Part shown: piece after piece, positions 28,501 to 35,547 of the stretch
Numbering within the stretch: position 1 is the stretch's first letter
How the letters are laid out: each line of letters starts with the position of its first letter
DNA from: Planctomycetota bacterium
GTDB taxonomy: Bacteria; Planctomycetota; UBA1135; UBA2386
Assembly: GCA_020851075.1 (NCBI GenBank)
Contig: JADZDL010000075.1
Coordinates: 1 to 38,225, forward strand
DNA: 38,225 nt
Direction of reading: 5' to 3'
The notes under the pieces: model-generated
Told to the model about the DNA's origin: nothing
The model's database searches: none
The model's input: only the letters and a program-made list of their open reading frames with translations
Position numbers and translations under genes: made by a program

Positions 28501-28935
28501 GCGCAGTGGGAGTACGGGTGTCGGGGCGGGACGACGACGCCTTGGAGTGTGACGCTCGCCGATCTGCGCAAGGTGGCGAACGTGGCGGATGCTGATGCCA
28601 AGCGCGCAGCGCCGAGATGGGACTGCGAGACGTGGGCGGATGGGCACGCCGTGCATGCGCCGGTTGGAAGCTTTGGGGCGAATGGGCTCGGGCTCTACGA
28701 CGTGTATGGCAACGTGCACGAGTGGTGCCGCGACCACTACTCCCTCTATGGCAGCGAGCGTGGTGGCAATGGTGTGAGACCGGACTCAGCAGATCGCTCC
28801 CCCGACCGCGTCGGCCGCGGCGGGAGCTTCGCCGATCCGGCAGCGCTCGCGCGGTCGGCCCACCGCGAACTCTTCGGACCCTCGGCCCGCCTCGACCTCC
28901 TGGGCCTGCGCCCCGCCAGGCTCATCACGTACTGA
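25510..28935 (+). CDS. Membrane Ser/Thr protein kinase fused to an FGE/SUMF1-like domain
   Basis: The 1141-residue protein has a helical N-terminus (1-105), then a Hanks-type kinase domain (about 112-426). The latter has a glycine loop EVDRGGMGAIL, AMKVL lysine, catalytic HRDLKPQN at 247, metal-binding DWG (in place of DFG) near 267, and an APE segment GTPSYMAPEQAR. A single membrane segment lies at about 452-475, followed by a coiled-coil-rich stretch (480-850). A C-terminal formylglycine-generating-enzyme (SUMF1/FGE-sulfatase) domain (about 880-1140) contains YDVYGNVHEWCRDHY and ends GLRPARL. Catalytic residues for phosphorylation are present. In such fusions the FGE fold is generally thought to bind rather than oxidise sulfatases. 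Topology predicts a cytoplasmic kinase and an external FGE sensor. The ATG at 25510 is chosen because upstream codons look non-coding. Confidence 0.93.
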   Translation: MQLPPPDGPATRFQRLRQLFEAAKERPPEAREAFVRQLAGDDTSLANEVLGMLRAQASGVSADLQAAGHAVLAEATEDLPDDHAPYTDGVQSTATAELLQKLAQTPKLDSNRYQVEGEVDRGGMGAILRIRDGHLNRRLAMKVLLPRQAPRNDEQQKLAHQILGRFLEEAQVTSQLDHPGVVPVHELGLDQNGRVFFTMRLVKGKNAGEIFQQARAAEDGWTPTRALDVILKVCDTMSYAHEKGVLHRDLKPQNIMVGRFGEVYVMDWGLAKVLRQAARNEACVAAADGPEDPWVETVRMRDAEEDGDGTMVTGRHHALGTPSYMAPEQARREVLDARVDVYAIGAMLYQLLTGQAPYVVPGVKQFARDIVKQVGEGPPRRIEDLAKDAPVELVAIAEKAMQRDREQRYASAVELAADLRAFLDQRSVKAYRTGALVELKLWVRRNKPLAASIAAAVLILVAGVVGTTWLANKNATLAKSESEAKIAATALAVEKGRTVTNFNQLAGVVRLKDALARQDELWPAWPDKVPALEEWLQKDCGELLAMRPQIEATIAELQAKAAPPTPEQAEADRRASPEWLAFERQQQLVASLRRAQAIRSGAERLELPELPAALRDADAEALNMFAWPRVAPEKDGADPERTAFGAEAVALVAARAAATKAAGQPSEVPFLDTLAWAALANGQDAEARQRSAEALAKATASEREAYVGYQRNIEVAIANAAAQLAEAETRLAALDAKVSERRTWQFGTDAESESARFLHDALVSLRKDLRGMEAQQKTDVEKRLLWAKQVAAASGNHPLAKVTWDEARAAIAKADDVVANKLYAGQRILLRDEDVIGLVPIGMNPQTRLWEFYDLRSAWDGDQAPRAIAIPSHEPDGSIQVTGATGIVFVLLPGGTVTLGSQGEEKDAPFYDPHRQNDEKLHEVTLSPFFLARHELTNGQWARLMTWDAELRAPSQYKAGMNSFAGEKITLANPVEQVDWWMSDTLLTRHGMVLPSEAQWEYGCRGGTTTPWSVTLADLRKVANVADADAKRAAPRWDCETWADGHAVHAPVGSFGANGLGLYDVYGNVHEWCRDHYSLYGSERGGNGVRPDSADRSPDRVGRGGSFADPAALARSAHRELFGPSARLDLLGLRPARLITY

Positions 28936-28950
28936 CCTCACCACTTCGCG

Positions 28951-28972
28951 CCGTAGGCGCGTCGCCCTACGG
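28951..28972. terminator. Hairpin between convergent kinase and methyltransferase genes
   Basis: A 7-bp perfect stem (28951-28957 with 28966-28972) with an 8-base loop fills the 51-base gap between the stops at 28935 and 28987. There is no T-run. It probably serves both convergent transcripts. Confidence 0.45.
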
Positions 28973-28986
28973 GTCTGCGCATTCCC

Positions 28987-29640
28987 TCAGTCCACACTCT
29001 CCCGCACGACCCATCGATCCCCCAACTTCGCCGAGAACCACAGCTCGACATACTTCCGCCGCGGCTCCGTCCGTTCCCCGCGCCCCGTGACACTGCTGAA
29101 GCTGTGGTGCACGAGCGCCAACCCGACCTCCGCACGCACCGCTTGCACAACCGCGTGCAATTTCTGCACGTCGCCCATGCCCGTCGTGCGCGGACCGATG
29201 CACACGAGCAGCCCGTCGTAGCGCAGCTCCCCCAGCAGCATCGTCGCGAACGCCGCGAAGCCCGGCCGCACTTCCTCGAACGCTAGCAGCCGATGCCCAT
29301 CGCAGTCTTCGGACAGCGGCGGGCCAAAGAACACAACGTCACAGCCGACCAGGACTCGCATCGCCACGGGGTCCAGCGCGTCCGCGCAAACCGTGTGTAG
29401 ACCTCGCTGCGCATTGGCCGCGGCGATCGCCGGATCGACGTCGACCGCCACGAAGCGCTCGATGCCCAGCTCCTGTCGATACGCCGCAGCCTGCGCCGAA
29501 CAGTCGCCGCCGCACACCTCCGCGATCGAACGGACCCCGGGAGCCAGTTCGCGCAGCAACGCCACCCGCTGCGCAATCGTCCGCTCGTTGGTGCGGGCGA
29601 ACGAAGCGCGCGAGTGATCCGGAGTCCGATGCGTGTTCAT
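28987..29640 (-). CDS. Class I (Rossmann) SAM-dependent methyltransferase-like protein
   Basis: The 217-residue protein shows the class I methyltransferase order: motif I as SIAEVCGGDCS (residues 38-48), an acidic end of strand 2 in AVDVDP (Asp67), motif III as ADAL (Asp87), and motif IV as VVFFGPPLSEDC (103-113). GPPL resembles the (D/N)PP(Y/F) signature of enzymes acting on amino groups of nucleic acids, but is degenerate. The target is unknown; RNA is suggested only by the partner gene. The ATG at 29640 is 2 bases after the stop of the RtcB-like gene, so the two are almost certainly one transcript. The ExxEHxxxH signature of Hen1 RNA methyltransferases is absent. It is the last gene of the leftward block. 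Confidence 0.7.
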   Translation of the reverse strand: MNTHRTPDHSRASFARTNERTIAQRVALLRELAPGVRSIAEVCGGDCSAQAAAYRQELGIERFVAVDVDPAIAAANAQRGLHTVCADALDPVAMRVLVGCDVVFFGPPLSEDCDGHRLLAFEEVRPGFAAFATMLLGELRYDGLLVCIGPRTTGMGDVQKLHAVVQAVRAEVGLALVHHSFSSVTGRGERTEPRRKYVELWFSAKLGDRWVVRESVD

Positions 29641-29642
29641 GC

Positions 29643-30560
29643 TTAGAAGCCGCCCATGAAGGCGACCGGGGTCAGACGGTTGGTGACATCGAAGTGCGCA
29701 TCCACGAGCGGTACGACCTCGCTGCTGTGACGATAGTGAACCGGCGCTTCGAGCCGCCAACTGCCACTCGGCAGATCGTCGGGGATCACGATCCTGCGCC
29801 GCAACAGTTGTTCGTCGACCGGGACCTCCTTCGCTTCGCCGCGACCGTGCTTGCGCCCGGTACCGTGCGACATCGAATCGCCGAGCTCGTGGATGCTCGC
29901 CTTGGCCGTGCCGACGGTGATCACATCGTCAAACGACGAGGCGATCAGGACATCACCACCGGCAGGGCTGTTGGTGACCCCCTTGCGGAGGATCATCCAC
30001 GCCCCGTCGAGGTCGACGGTGTCGTGCGGCAACGACCGCGGTTTCTGGCGGCCGCCCAACACCGCCTTCACGCATTGCCAGATCTCGTCGTGGTTGGCCA
30101 CGGCGCGATCTTCGAAGCGCTTGTAGTCCTTGGCGAAGCGGAACGCGGCCTTCTCCTCCGTCGCCATGCGCGAACCGACGTGGACGAGCACATGCAAACC
30201 ACCAGCCTCATCAACGCAGGCGTCGATGAAGTGGTTGCCGGAACCGAGCACGGTCTTGTCCAGCGCCTTCAGGCGGCGGTAGAGCTCGTTCCACGCAGGG
30301 ACGAGATCGTCAAACGTCGTGTCGATTGGCGCCAGCGACATCGCGCACCCGATATCGCCGATCGCATCGCTGAAGCGAAACGAATCGAGCCACTCGCGTC
30401 GCACGACCGCGACGGTGCCGTTCGGCATGATGCCGGCCGGACAGACATCGGGCAACACGATCGCACGGTCGACGTATTCGCTGAGGAAGCGAGGATGAAA
30501 CCACCGCGCAACGTCCCAGTCAGGGAGCGCCGAGTGGTTCTGGATCTTGGCCATGGTCAT
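29643..30560 (-). CDS. Compact RtcB-like RNA ligase
   Basis: RtcB joins RNA 3'-phosphate or 2',3'-cyclic phosphate ends to 5'-OH ends using GTP and Mn2+. The 305-residue product aligns by eye with E. coli RtcB (408) over its core. IVLPDVCPAG matches the PDVHLGKG strand, GDIGCAM the DIGCG metal site (Asp69, Cys72), GSGNHF carries His110, VHVGSR His127, PHD a likely His179, RKG Lys193, and SHGTGR the guanylylated His232 and Arg236. The middle insertion of normal RtcB is missing, and PDVH reads PDVC. All key residues remain, so activity is plausible. The ATG at 30560 has a GGAG 7 nt upstream. The methyltransferase gene follows after 2 bases. No RtcA, archease or RtcR is present. Confidence 0.8.
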   Translation of the reverse strand: MTMAKIQNHSALPDWDVARWFHPRFLSEYVDRAIVLPDVCPAGIMPNGTVAVVRREWLDSFRFSDAIGDIGCAMSLAPIDTTFDDLVPAWNELYRRLKALDKTVLGSGNHFIDACVDEAGGLHVLVHVGSRMATEEKAAFRFAKDYKRFEDRAVANHDEIWQCVKAVLGGRQKPRSLPHDTVDLDGAWMILRKGVTNSPAGGDVLIASSFDDVITVGTAKASIHELGDSMSHGTGRKHGRGEAKEVPVDEQLLRRRIVIPDDLPSGSWRLEAPVHYRHSSEVVPLVDAHFDVTNRLTPVAFMGGF

Positions 30561-30754
30561 GGTCGGGCTCCGGACAAAGAAGGGGAGACGCCCATGAGCA
30601 CCGTGCGTTGGGTCGTCCCGCTGCTCAAGCGTCAGAACCGTGCAGAACCGCATGGTACAGGTCGATTCCGCTTGGCCAACTTCACCTGGTTGACCAGGCC
30701 CAGGTCGGCCACGCTCCGCCTCGGTCACGGACTCCCGGGCGGCGCGCGGCAAGG

Positions 30755-31255
30755 TCAGTGATTCTCACGAGCACGCAGCCGCCAGGGAAGTCGCACGGGC
30801 CGAGATCCGAGGTTGCACCGGAGCCGCTTCTTGCCGAAGACCCCGGTCGAGAGAAACCGGGTCAGTGTTTGCTCAAATAGCTGCCTCGTGATCGGTGCGT
30901 CGACGATAGCCCGCAGATGCAAGCGGGATCGCCCGCGCCTGCCGCCCCACCACGCCCACAGGCCCTTCTCGCGTTCGTCGGTCCCATCGTGCTCCAACAT
31001 GACGAAGGCCACCTCACCACGAACCCTCCAGTAGCCATCGACCTGACAACCCGCGGGCATGGCAGTCACGCTCATGCCGGCCTCCTGGCAGGCGCGGACA
31101 ATGGCATCGGCTTCCCAAGCGGCGCCATTCTCGACCGGAACAGGTTCGTCGGCGAACGGGTGGACGGTAACATAGTGCCCAGCATCGCGCGGGTGTGCCT
31201 CTGCCGGACCGCGGCGGAGGAAGTCCATGAGACGTTGTTTGCGGTGTCGAGTCAT
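30755..31255 (-). CDS. Hypothetical protein, 166 residues
   Basis: The frame opens with an ATG at 31255 (MTRHRKQRLMDFLRRG) and stops at 30755. The product is soluble, with no signal or membrane segment. It has a Trp/Gly-rich middle (LWAWWGGRRGRSRLHLRA) and a basic C-terminus (RPVRLPWRLRARENH) that could bind nucleic acid. I do not recognise a family. It lies between the vWA gene (77 bases upstream) and the RtcB-like gene (194 bases downstream), all on the same strand. Codon use resembles its neighbours. A role in the RtcB neighbourhood is possible but unproven. Confidence 0.55.
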   Translation of the reverse strand: MTRHRKQRLMDFLRRGPAEAHPRDAGHYVTVHPFADEPVPVENGAAWEADAIVRACQEAGMSVTAMPAGCQVDGYWRVRGEVAFVMLEHDGTDEREKGLWAWWGGRRGRSRLHLRAIVDAPITRQLFEQTLTRFLSTGVFGKKRLRCNLGSRPVRLPWRLRARENH

Positions 31256-31332
31256 ATGCGAACGATGGAAGCCTGGGCGCCTCCCAGTTTGTGGTCGACC
31301 AAGGTAGCGTCCCCCGGCCCACCCGAGGAACT

Positions 31333-32973
31333 TCAGTGTTTGCCGATCTGCACCGTCGCCCCCTGACCGACCGCGGCGATATTGCGCAACAGTGCATAGT
31401 CAGCTTCGCCGAGCCCAATCACGTGGATCGCGCAGCGGCGCAGCAGGTTCTGGCGCCGCAGGTCGGCAAGCAGGTATCCCGAAGCAGCAAACGGGCCGGG
31501 GTAGGTAACTTCTCCACTGTACTTGAAACGAGTCCCCCGCTCGGGATCACCGGCATACTCCGAATCGTTGGCATCCACGGCGGGAAAGTCATCCGCGTTC
31601 GGAGCTCCATCGGACAGCAGGTAGATGGTGTCAGCTCCGCCCAACCATGGCCGCACATCGCGCGCGGCCACACCACCCTTGACCTCACCAACCCGGAACG
31701 CGAGCCGCAGGCCCCCGTGCAGGTTGGTCTGGCCACGCAATGTGCCGTACGGTCGGTCGTGCCGCTTGGAGCCGATCTTGATCGCATCGAGATCGCGGCA
31801 TGCTGCCGCCACCGACCGGGGCGTCGCCGCAACCATGCTCGGCGTCGCCGGCAGCAGTTCGGCAGTATCACCAAACAAGACGATGGAAAACTGCTGGTCG
31901 GGGCCGAGCTGGCGGAGAGCCACCTTCAGCAGCTCGCGCGCGCCATCAAAGCGCGTCTTCACCTTCTTCCAATCGATCGCGTATTCGGCGGTGTTGCGGG
32001 CTCCCGATTTGGCGGCGGGCCCGGTCAACGGCTGTAGCTCGCTGCGTTCGCTCGGCGTGAGAGGCTCAAGCATCGAATCCGACGCGTCGATCACATACGC
32101 GATGGAGCGACCATGCTCGGTGATGCCGAAGAACCCCGGTCGCGCCTTGCCCCGCTTCTGGGCATACGCCATCTCGATGCGATCGAGCGGTCCGTCTTCG
32201 AGCATTTCGAGCCAATCGTTGGCATCGAGACCGAGGTTATCACGGCCGAGTGCGCGCGCCAGGCTACGCGAAAGCACCACACGCGAGCGCACCGACGTCG
32301 CCGGCTCCCCCATCGCATACACGAGGCTACGCAGACTCGCGCGCGCGTCCTTGCCAAGCGGCAGGTTCTGGCGTTCAAACAGCTCGATGAGCCCTTCGAG
32401 CAGCAACGCTCGATCCTCTGCAACCGTACCAATTTCGGCACCGATCTCGAACACGTGGCCGAGCATGGCCGCGTCAAGGGTGGGAGCCACGGGTTGCGCA
32501 GCGGCGGCTCGCAGGGCGGCAGCTCGCAGCTCGGTCGGTAGTTTGGCAGCCGCCACGGTGTGCCAGAGCTCCGGATCAGCGCGTTCTTCGATGCACAAGG
32601 CCCGAAACCAAAGCCAGGCGTCCCCCGCAGTCGCATGTGCCGTGCGCCATTTCTGCCAGGCGACGCGCGGCGGCTCGCCGGGGTGATAGTCGGCCAACAC
32701 CGTCACGAGCAGACTGCGCACGAAGTCACGCGGCTCCTCAGGGTCGGCATACTGCTGGACCAACGTCGCGAAGGCGCGCGGGTCCCCAGTCGAAGCCAAT
32801 AGCGCCCTGCCTTCGGTACGTTTCGCCAGCGAAGGGCGCCGCATCAACGCTCGGCTCTTCGGCTCGATCGTGGCATAGTCGGGCGCCTGCGCTCGCAAGC
32901 CGCTGCTTGGGCCAGCAAACGCCAATAGCACCAGGCATCGAACGAGCCAGACCAGGGATCGGGGGGTCTTCAT
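31333..32973 (-). CDS. Secreted von Willebrand factor A domain protein
   Basis: The 546-residue protein has a signal peptide (MKTPRSLVWLVRCLVLLAFA, cleavage near LRAQ), a helical region of about 260 residues resembling HEAT-type repeats, then a vWA domain (about 285-546). The metal-ion site is complete: DASDS near 293-298, the threonine in GQTNLHGGL, and the aspartate in LLSDGAPN. Secreted vWA proteins are common in planctomycetes and usually mediate protein binding. The signal peptide sets the start at 32973. Although it sits among repair-type genes, it acts outside the cytoplasm, so a shared pathway is doubtful. It is unlike the TROVE/Ro vWA proteins that accompany RtcB in some bacteria, because no TROVE domain is visible. 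Confidence 0.82.
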   Translation of the reverse strand: MKTPRSLVWLVRCLVLLAFAGPSSGLRAQAPDYATIEPKSRALMRRPSLAKRTEGRALLASTGDPRAFATLVQQYADPEEPRDFVRSLLVTVLADYHPGEPPRVAWQKWRTAHATAGDAWLWFRALCIEERADPELWHTVAAAKLPTELRAAALRAAAAQPVAPTLDAAMLGHVFEIGAEIGTVAEDRALLLEGLIELFERQNLPLGKDARASLRSLVYAMGEPATSVRSRVVLSRSLARALGRDNLGLDANDWLEMLEDGPLDRIEMAYAQKRGKARPGFFGITEHGRSIAYVIDASDSMLEPLTPSERSELQPLTGPAAKSGARNTAEYAIDWKKVKTRFDGARELLKVALRQLGPDQQFSIVLFGDTAELLPATPSMVAATPRSVAAACRDLDAIKIGSKRHDRPYGTLRGQTNLHGGLRLAFRVGEVKGGVAARDVRPWLGGADTIYLLSDGAPNADDFPAVDANDSEYAGDPERGTRFKYSGEVTYPGPFAASGYLLADLRRQNLLRRCAIHVIGLGEADYALLRNIAAVGQGATVQIGKH

Positions 32974-33038
32974 GGCAGAATCCGAGAAGCAGGCATTGGG
33001 GCAACGCGTGCCTTCGCAGTGAGTGTTGGTAGAACGAG

Positions 33039-33878
33039 TCAAAGCGAACCGGACAACAGGTCGTTCACCCCGCCTTCGCGGCGGTCCTCGACATGAACAA
33101 CCACGAGATCCCCCGCATCCAGGGTCGCCCGATGACGACCACGCAGGCCGAGTTCGAGATCGGAACGAGCAGCGACCTCGTCCTGTAGCAGTAGCACCAA
33201 CAGGTCCGGATGCCCCAGGCCGATCACGCAACCACGCTCCTCGTCCAATCGGTGCACCGTGAAGTCCGCCGACGGATTGCCGGCACCGCGAGGCCCATGT
33301 TCGCGCAGGATCTCGATCGCCCGCTGCGCGAGCGGGCCGCATGCATCCGACGCCGCGCACACCACGCAGGTGCCCCGCGAGAACAGCACGAAGCTCGTGG
33401 TCGGCACCCGGAGCAGGCCCCGGAGGACCACGCGCAGCGTTTCGACGCGAAGTTCCGCCCGCAGAACTTCGAGCAATGCGCCGAGTCGGTTCTTGCCGGA
33501 GCCATCACCACCATCCGCCCAATAGCTGTCGTTGCGGGTGTGCTCGATCAGCATTGCGTCCCCCGTGCTCAAGAGCACGGCGCGAAGGTCCGGATACTGC
33601 TCAAACTTCGCGCGCAGGGCCTTCCCCATGACGGCCTCCTTCACCTGCTCCCAGTCCGGTCGCAGCTTGCCATCCTTGCCGCGACCCATCTTCGCAGCCC
33701 GCCCTGGCGTAGGCGCGAGACGGATCTGCTCTTCCTTCGCCGCCCCCATGTACTTCTGCGCCTGGAAGTAGTGTTCGGTCGTTGGCCAGATGCGGCCGTC
33801 GACTTCGATCGGATGGGGCGAGAAGTTGGAGAAGCAGCCGAAGGCGTCCTCGTCGCGGTAGAAGTAGATTGGATCCAT
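33039..33878 (-). CDS. NADAR (YbiA-like) protein with an unassigned C-terminal domain
   Basis: The 279-residue protein begins with a NADAR domain (about 1-145). The signatures are FSNFSPHPIEVDG, WPTTEHYFQAQKY with Glu35-His36, and DSYWADGGDGSGKNRLG near 117-133. NADAR proteins are N-glycosidases. YbiA acts on riboflavin-pathway intermediates, and other members remove ADP-ribose from guanine in nucleic acid. Residues 146-279 form a second region (from RVVLRGLLRVPTTSFVLFSR to GDLVVVHVEDRREGG) that I cannot assign and that normal YbiA (about 160 residues) lacks. The ATG at 33878 fits the family start. It lies 230 bases after the ADP-ribosylglycohydrolase gene, which suggests a joint role in ADP-ribose removal. 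Confidence 0.88.
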   Translation of the reverse strand: MDPIYFYRDEDAFGCFSNFSPHPIEVDGRIWPTTEHYFQAQKYMGAAKEEQIRLAPTPGRAAKMGRGKDGKLRPDWEQVKEAVMGKALRAKFEQYPDLRAVLLSTGDAMLIEHTRNDSYWADGGDGSGKNRLGALLEVLRAELRVETLRVVLRGLLRVPTTSFVLFSRGTCVVCAASDACGPLAQRAIEILREHGPRGAGNPSADFTVHRLDEERGCVIGLGHPDLLVLLLQDEVAARSDLELGLRGRHRATLDAGDLVVVHVEDRREGGVNDLLSGSL

Positions 33879-34108
33879 GGGGTAACGACTACGCTGGCAA
33901 ACGGCATCCCGTGGCGAACAGGCCTCCCCCAACCAAGCGTAGCGACCCCACTCGATCCGCACTTCGCTTACTGGAATCTGGTCGGGCGAGCTACCACCAA
34001 CTCCCACGGGTCCGCCCCCCCGACGCCACTCGCCAAGGTTGCGCTCCGCGACGCCGTCCCCACCCGCCCGGACAACCTCGGGCCATGTCCAGCGCGCCGG
34101 CGATGGAA

Positions 34109-34978
34109 TCAGGTCGCAGAGCCTGGGAAGGCATCGAGGAGCTGATGGTCCATCCTACGCAGCTCCTCGCCCTGCCCACCCGGTTCGAAGTCGCGCCACA
34201 GAACCGCCGGCAGGTCGTCGCGGTATTCCGTGGCCCTGACGGCAATCGCCATGGCAATTGCCGCAATAGTATCCGTGTCCTGCCCCTCGCCGTGATCCAC
34301 ACAGTGCCTGAGCAAGGATGCCAACGACGTGTGCGCAACTACGGACTGCAACGCCCTTGCCACGACATGCAGCCCCTGACGAGGGTCAGTCCAATCGACG
34401 TGTTCCCGCCAGTGCCCCAGGCGATGCACGAGGAAGTGCTCCAGGTCCGTCATCAAACCGAGCCCCCAATGCGCATGGTGCACCGCACCAGCCACCACCT
34501 GAGCAGCGAGAATGCCCACCAGGGAGTCGTGGGTGATCGACGCCTGCAGGGCCGCCACCCCAAACACTCGCTCGAGATCCGGCATCAGCCCCACGACACC
34601 AGCGCGCATGCAAGCACCACTGCCAGTGCCCATGTTTCCCGCAAAACGGCGGAGAAAGTCCGTCCCACTGCGGCAGGCAACCAGGGTTTCGCGCATCCAA
34701 CGGCTGTAGCCAAGACGCGGATCCGCCAGGAACGTCTCGACCCACGCAGTTGCGAAGTCGAGGGGTGCGCAACCTCTGGCAAGCAAGACGCGCGCATTCG
34801 CCAGACTCATCTGCGTGTCGTCCGAGTAGGTTCCAGGCGGATAGGTCGGAAACCGCGGATTGCGGCAGAAGCGCGAAAGATCGTTGGGGCCAGCCTGGGC
34901 AAAGTCCGAGACGAATTCCCAGCCCATGCCATAGGCATCCGCGAGGCCCACATACCGCAGGAATCCTCGCCCCGTCAT
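34109..34978 (-). CDS. ADP-ribosylglycohydrolase (ARH/DraG family)
   Basis: ARH/DraG enzymes use two Mg2+ ions to cleave ADP-ribose from modified proteins or other ADP-ribosylated substrates. The 289-residue protein has the usual size. The family start reads GLADAYGMGWEF. The first metal motif is GTYSDDTQM (Asp53, Asp54, Thr55) and the second is GQDTDTIAAIAMAI (Asp234, Asp236, Thr237), so both metal clusters are complete. The ATG at 34978 overlaps the HAD stop (ATGA). It is the third gene of a translationally coupled set with an RNase Z-like protein and a HAD phosphatase. The substrate (protein, nucleic acid or free ADP-ribose derivative) cannot be told from sequence. Confidence 0.88.
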   Translation of the reverse strand: MTGRGFLRYVGLADAYGMGWEFVSDFAQAGPNDLSRFCRNPRFPTYPPGTYSDDTQMSLANARVLLARGCAPLDFATAWVETFLADPRLGYSRWMRETLVACRSGTDFLRRFAGNMGTGSGACMRAGVVGLMPDLERVFGVAALQASITHDSLVGILAAQVVAGAVHHAHWGLGLMTDLEHFLVHRLGHWREHVDWTDPRQGLHVVARALQSVVAHTSLASLLRHCVDHGEGQDTDTIAAIAMAIAVRATEYRDDLPAVLWRDFEPGGQGEELRRMDHQLLDAFPGSAT

Positions 34979-35547
34979 GCTCCCTCACCCTCCTGCTCCA
35001 ACTGCGCCCGCCAACCGCGCTTCTCCAGCGTCCGCACGTTCGGCACCGGCCCGAGCCTGCGGAGATACCGTTCCAGCCAGAGAAGTTCGTCGTCGGCTGA
35101 ATTGCCAAGGAATGGCCGCACGTAGACGAGGTTGCCGTAGCTGCGTGCGATCTTCTCCGGGGAATCGTCAACGAACAGGATCCTGCCTACCTCCGGCCAG
35201 CGCCTGCGCAGCTTCTGGATGTCCTTCCGCCAGATCACGTCTCCGCTCTCGATGTCGTAACTTCGCACGCAGCGTTCTCGGCCCCAGACGAACACCAGCC
35301 GGCTCCGATCCAGCAGTTGGTCGAGCACCGGCTCTGCATAACCGAGCGTCGCAGAGGTCCAGACTCCCACCTCGCGGAAACTACTCAGGGCAAACTCAAG
35401 AAAGCGCTCGACGCCTGGACGCCGCACGACCGAGTAAGGCCCCACGGCAAAGTCCGCCGGCTGCGCGAGCTGTTCGTCCGCGTGGATGAGCGTCTCGTCG
35501 AGATCGAGCACAAGCAGCTTGTCGAAGGGCAACATCGGATTCGTCAC
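34975..35547 (-). CDS. HAD phosphatase of the FCP1/NIF (SCP) type
   Basis: The 190-residue protein is a single FCP1/NIF-like HAD domain. The catalytic DLDETLIH places the nucleophile at Asp15 and the acid/base at Asp17. RRPGVERFLEFALSSF, GVWTSAT (Thr64), Lys108 and VDDSP (Asp127-Asp128) complete the phosphatase set. Eukaryotic relatives dephosphorylate RNA polymerase II; the targets of bacterial single-domain forms are unknown. The start is a GTG at 35547, overlapping the RNase Z-like stop (GTGA); an in-frame ATG at 35535 is the alternative. The stop overlaps the ARH start. In this setting a phosphate on RNA ends or on an ADP-ribose derivative is a plausible substrate, by inference only. Confidence 0.85.
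   Translation of the reverse strand: MTNPMLPFDKLLVLDLDETLIHADEQLAQPADFAVGPYSVVRRPGVERFLEFALSSFREVGVWTSATLGYAEPVLDQLLDRSRLVFVWGRERCVRSYDIESGDVIWRKDIQKLRRRWPEVGRILFVDDSPEKIARSYGNLVYVRPFLGNSADDELLWLERYLRRLGPVPNVRTLEKRGWRAQLEQEGEGA

Noticed and set aside
31333..32973. The vWA protein as a TROVE/Ro partner of RtcB
   Set aside because: It has a signal peptide and no TROVE domain, so it acts outside the cytoplasm and is probably unrelated to RNA repair.
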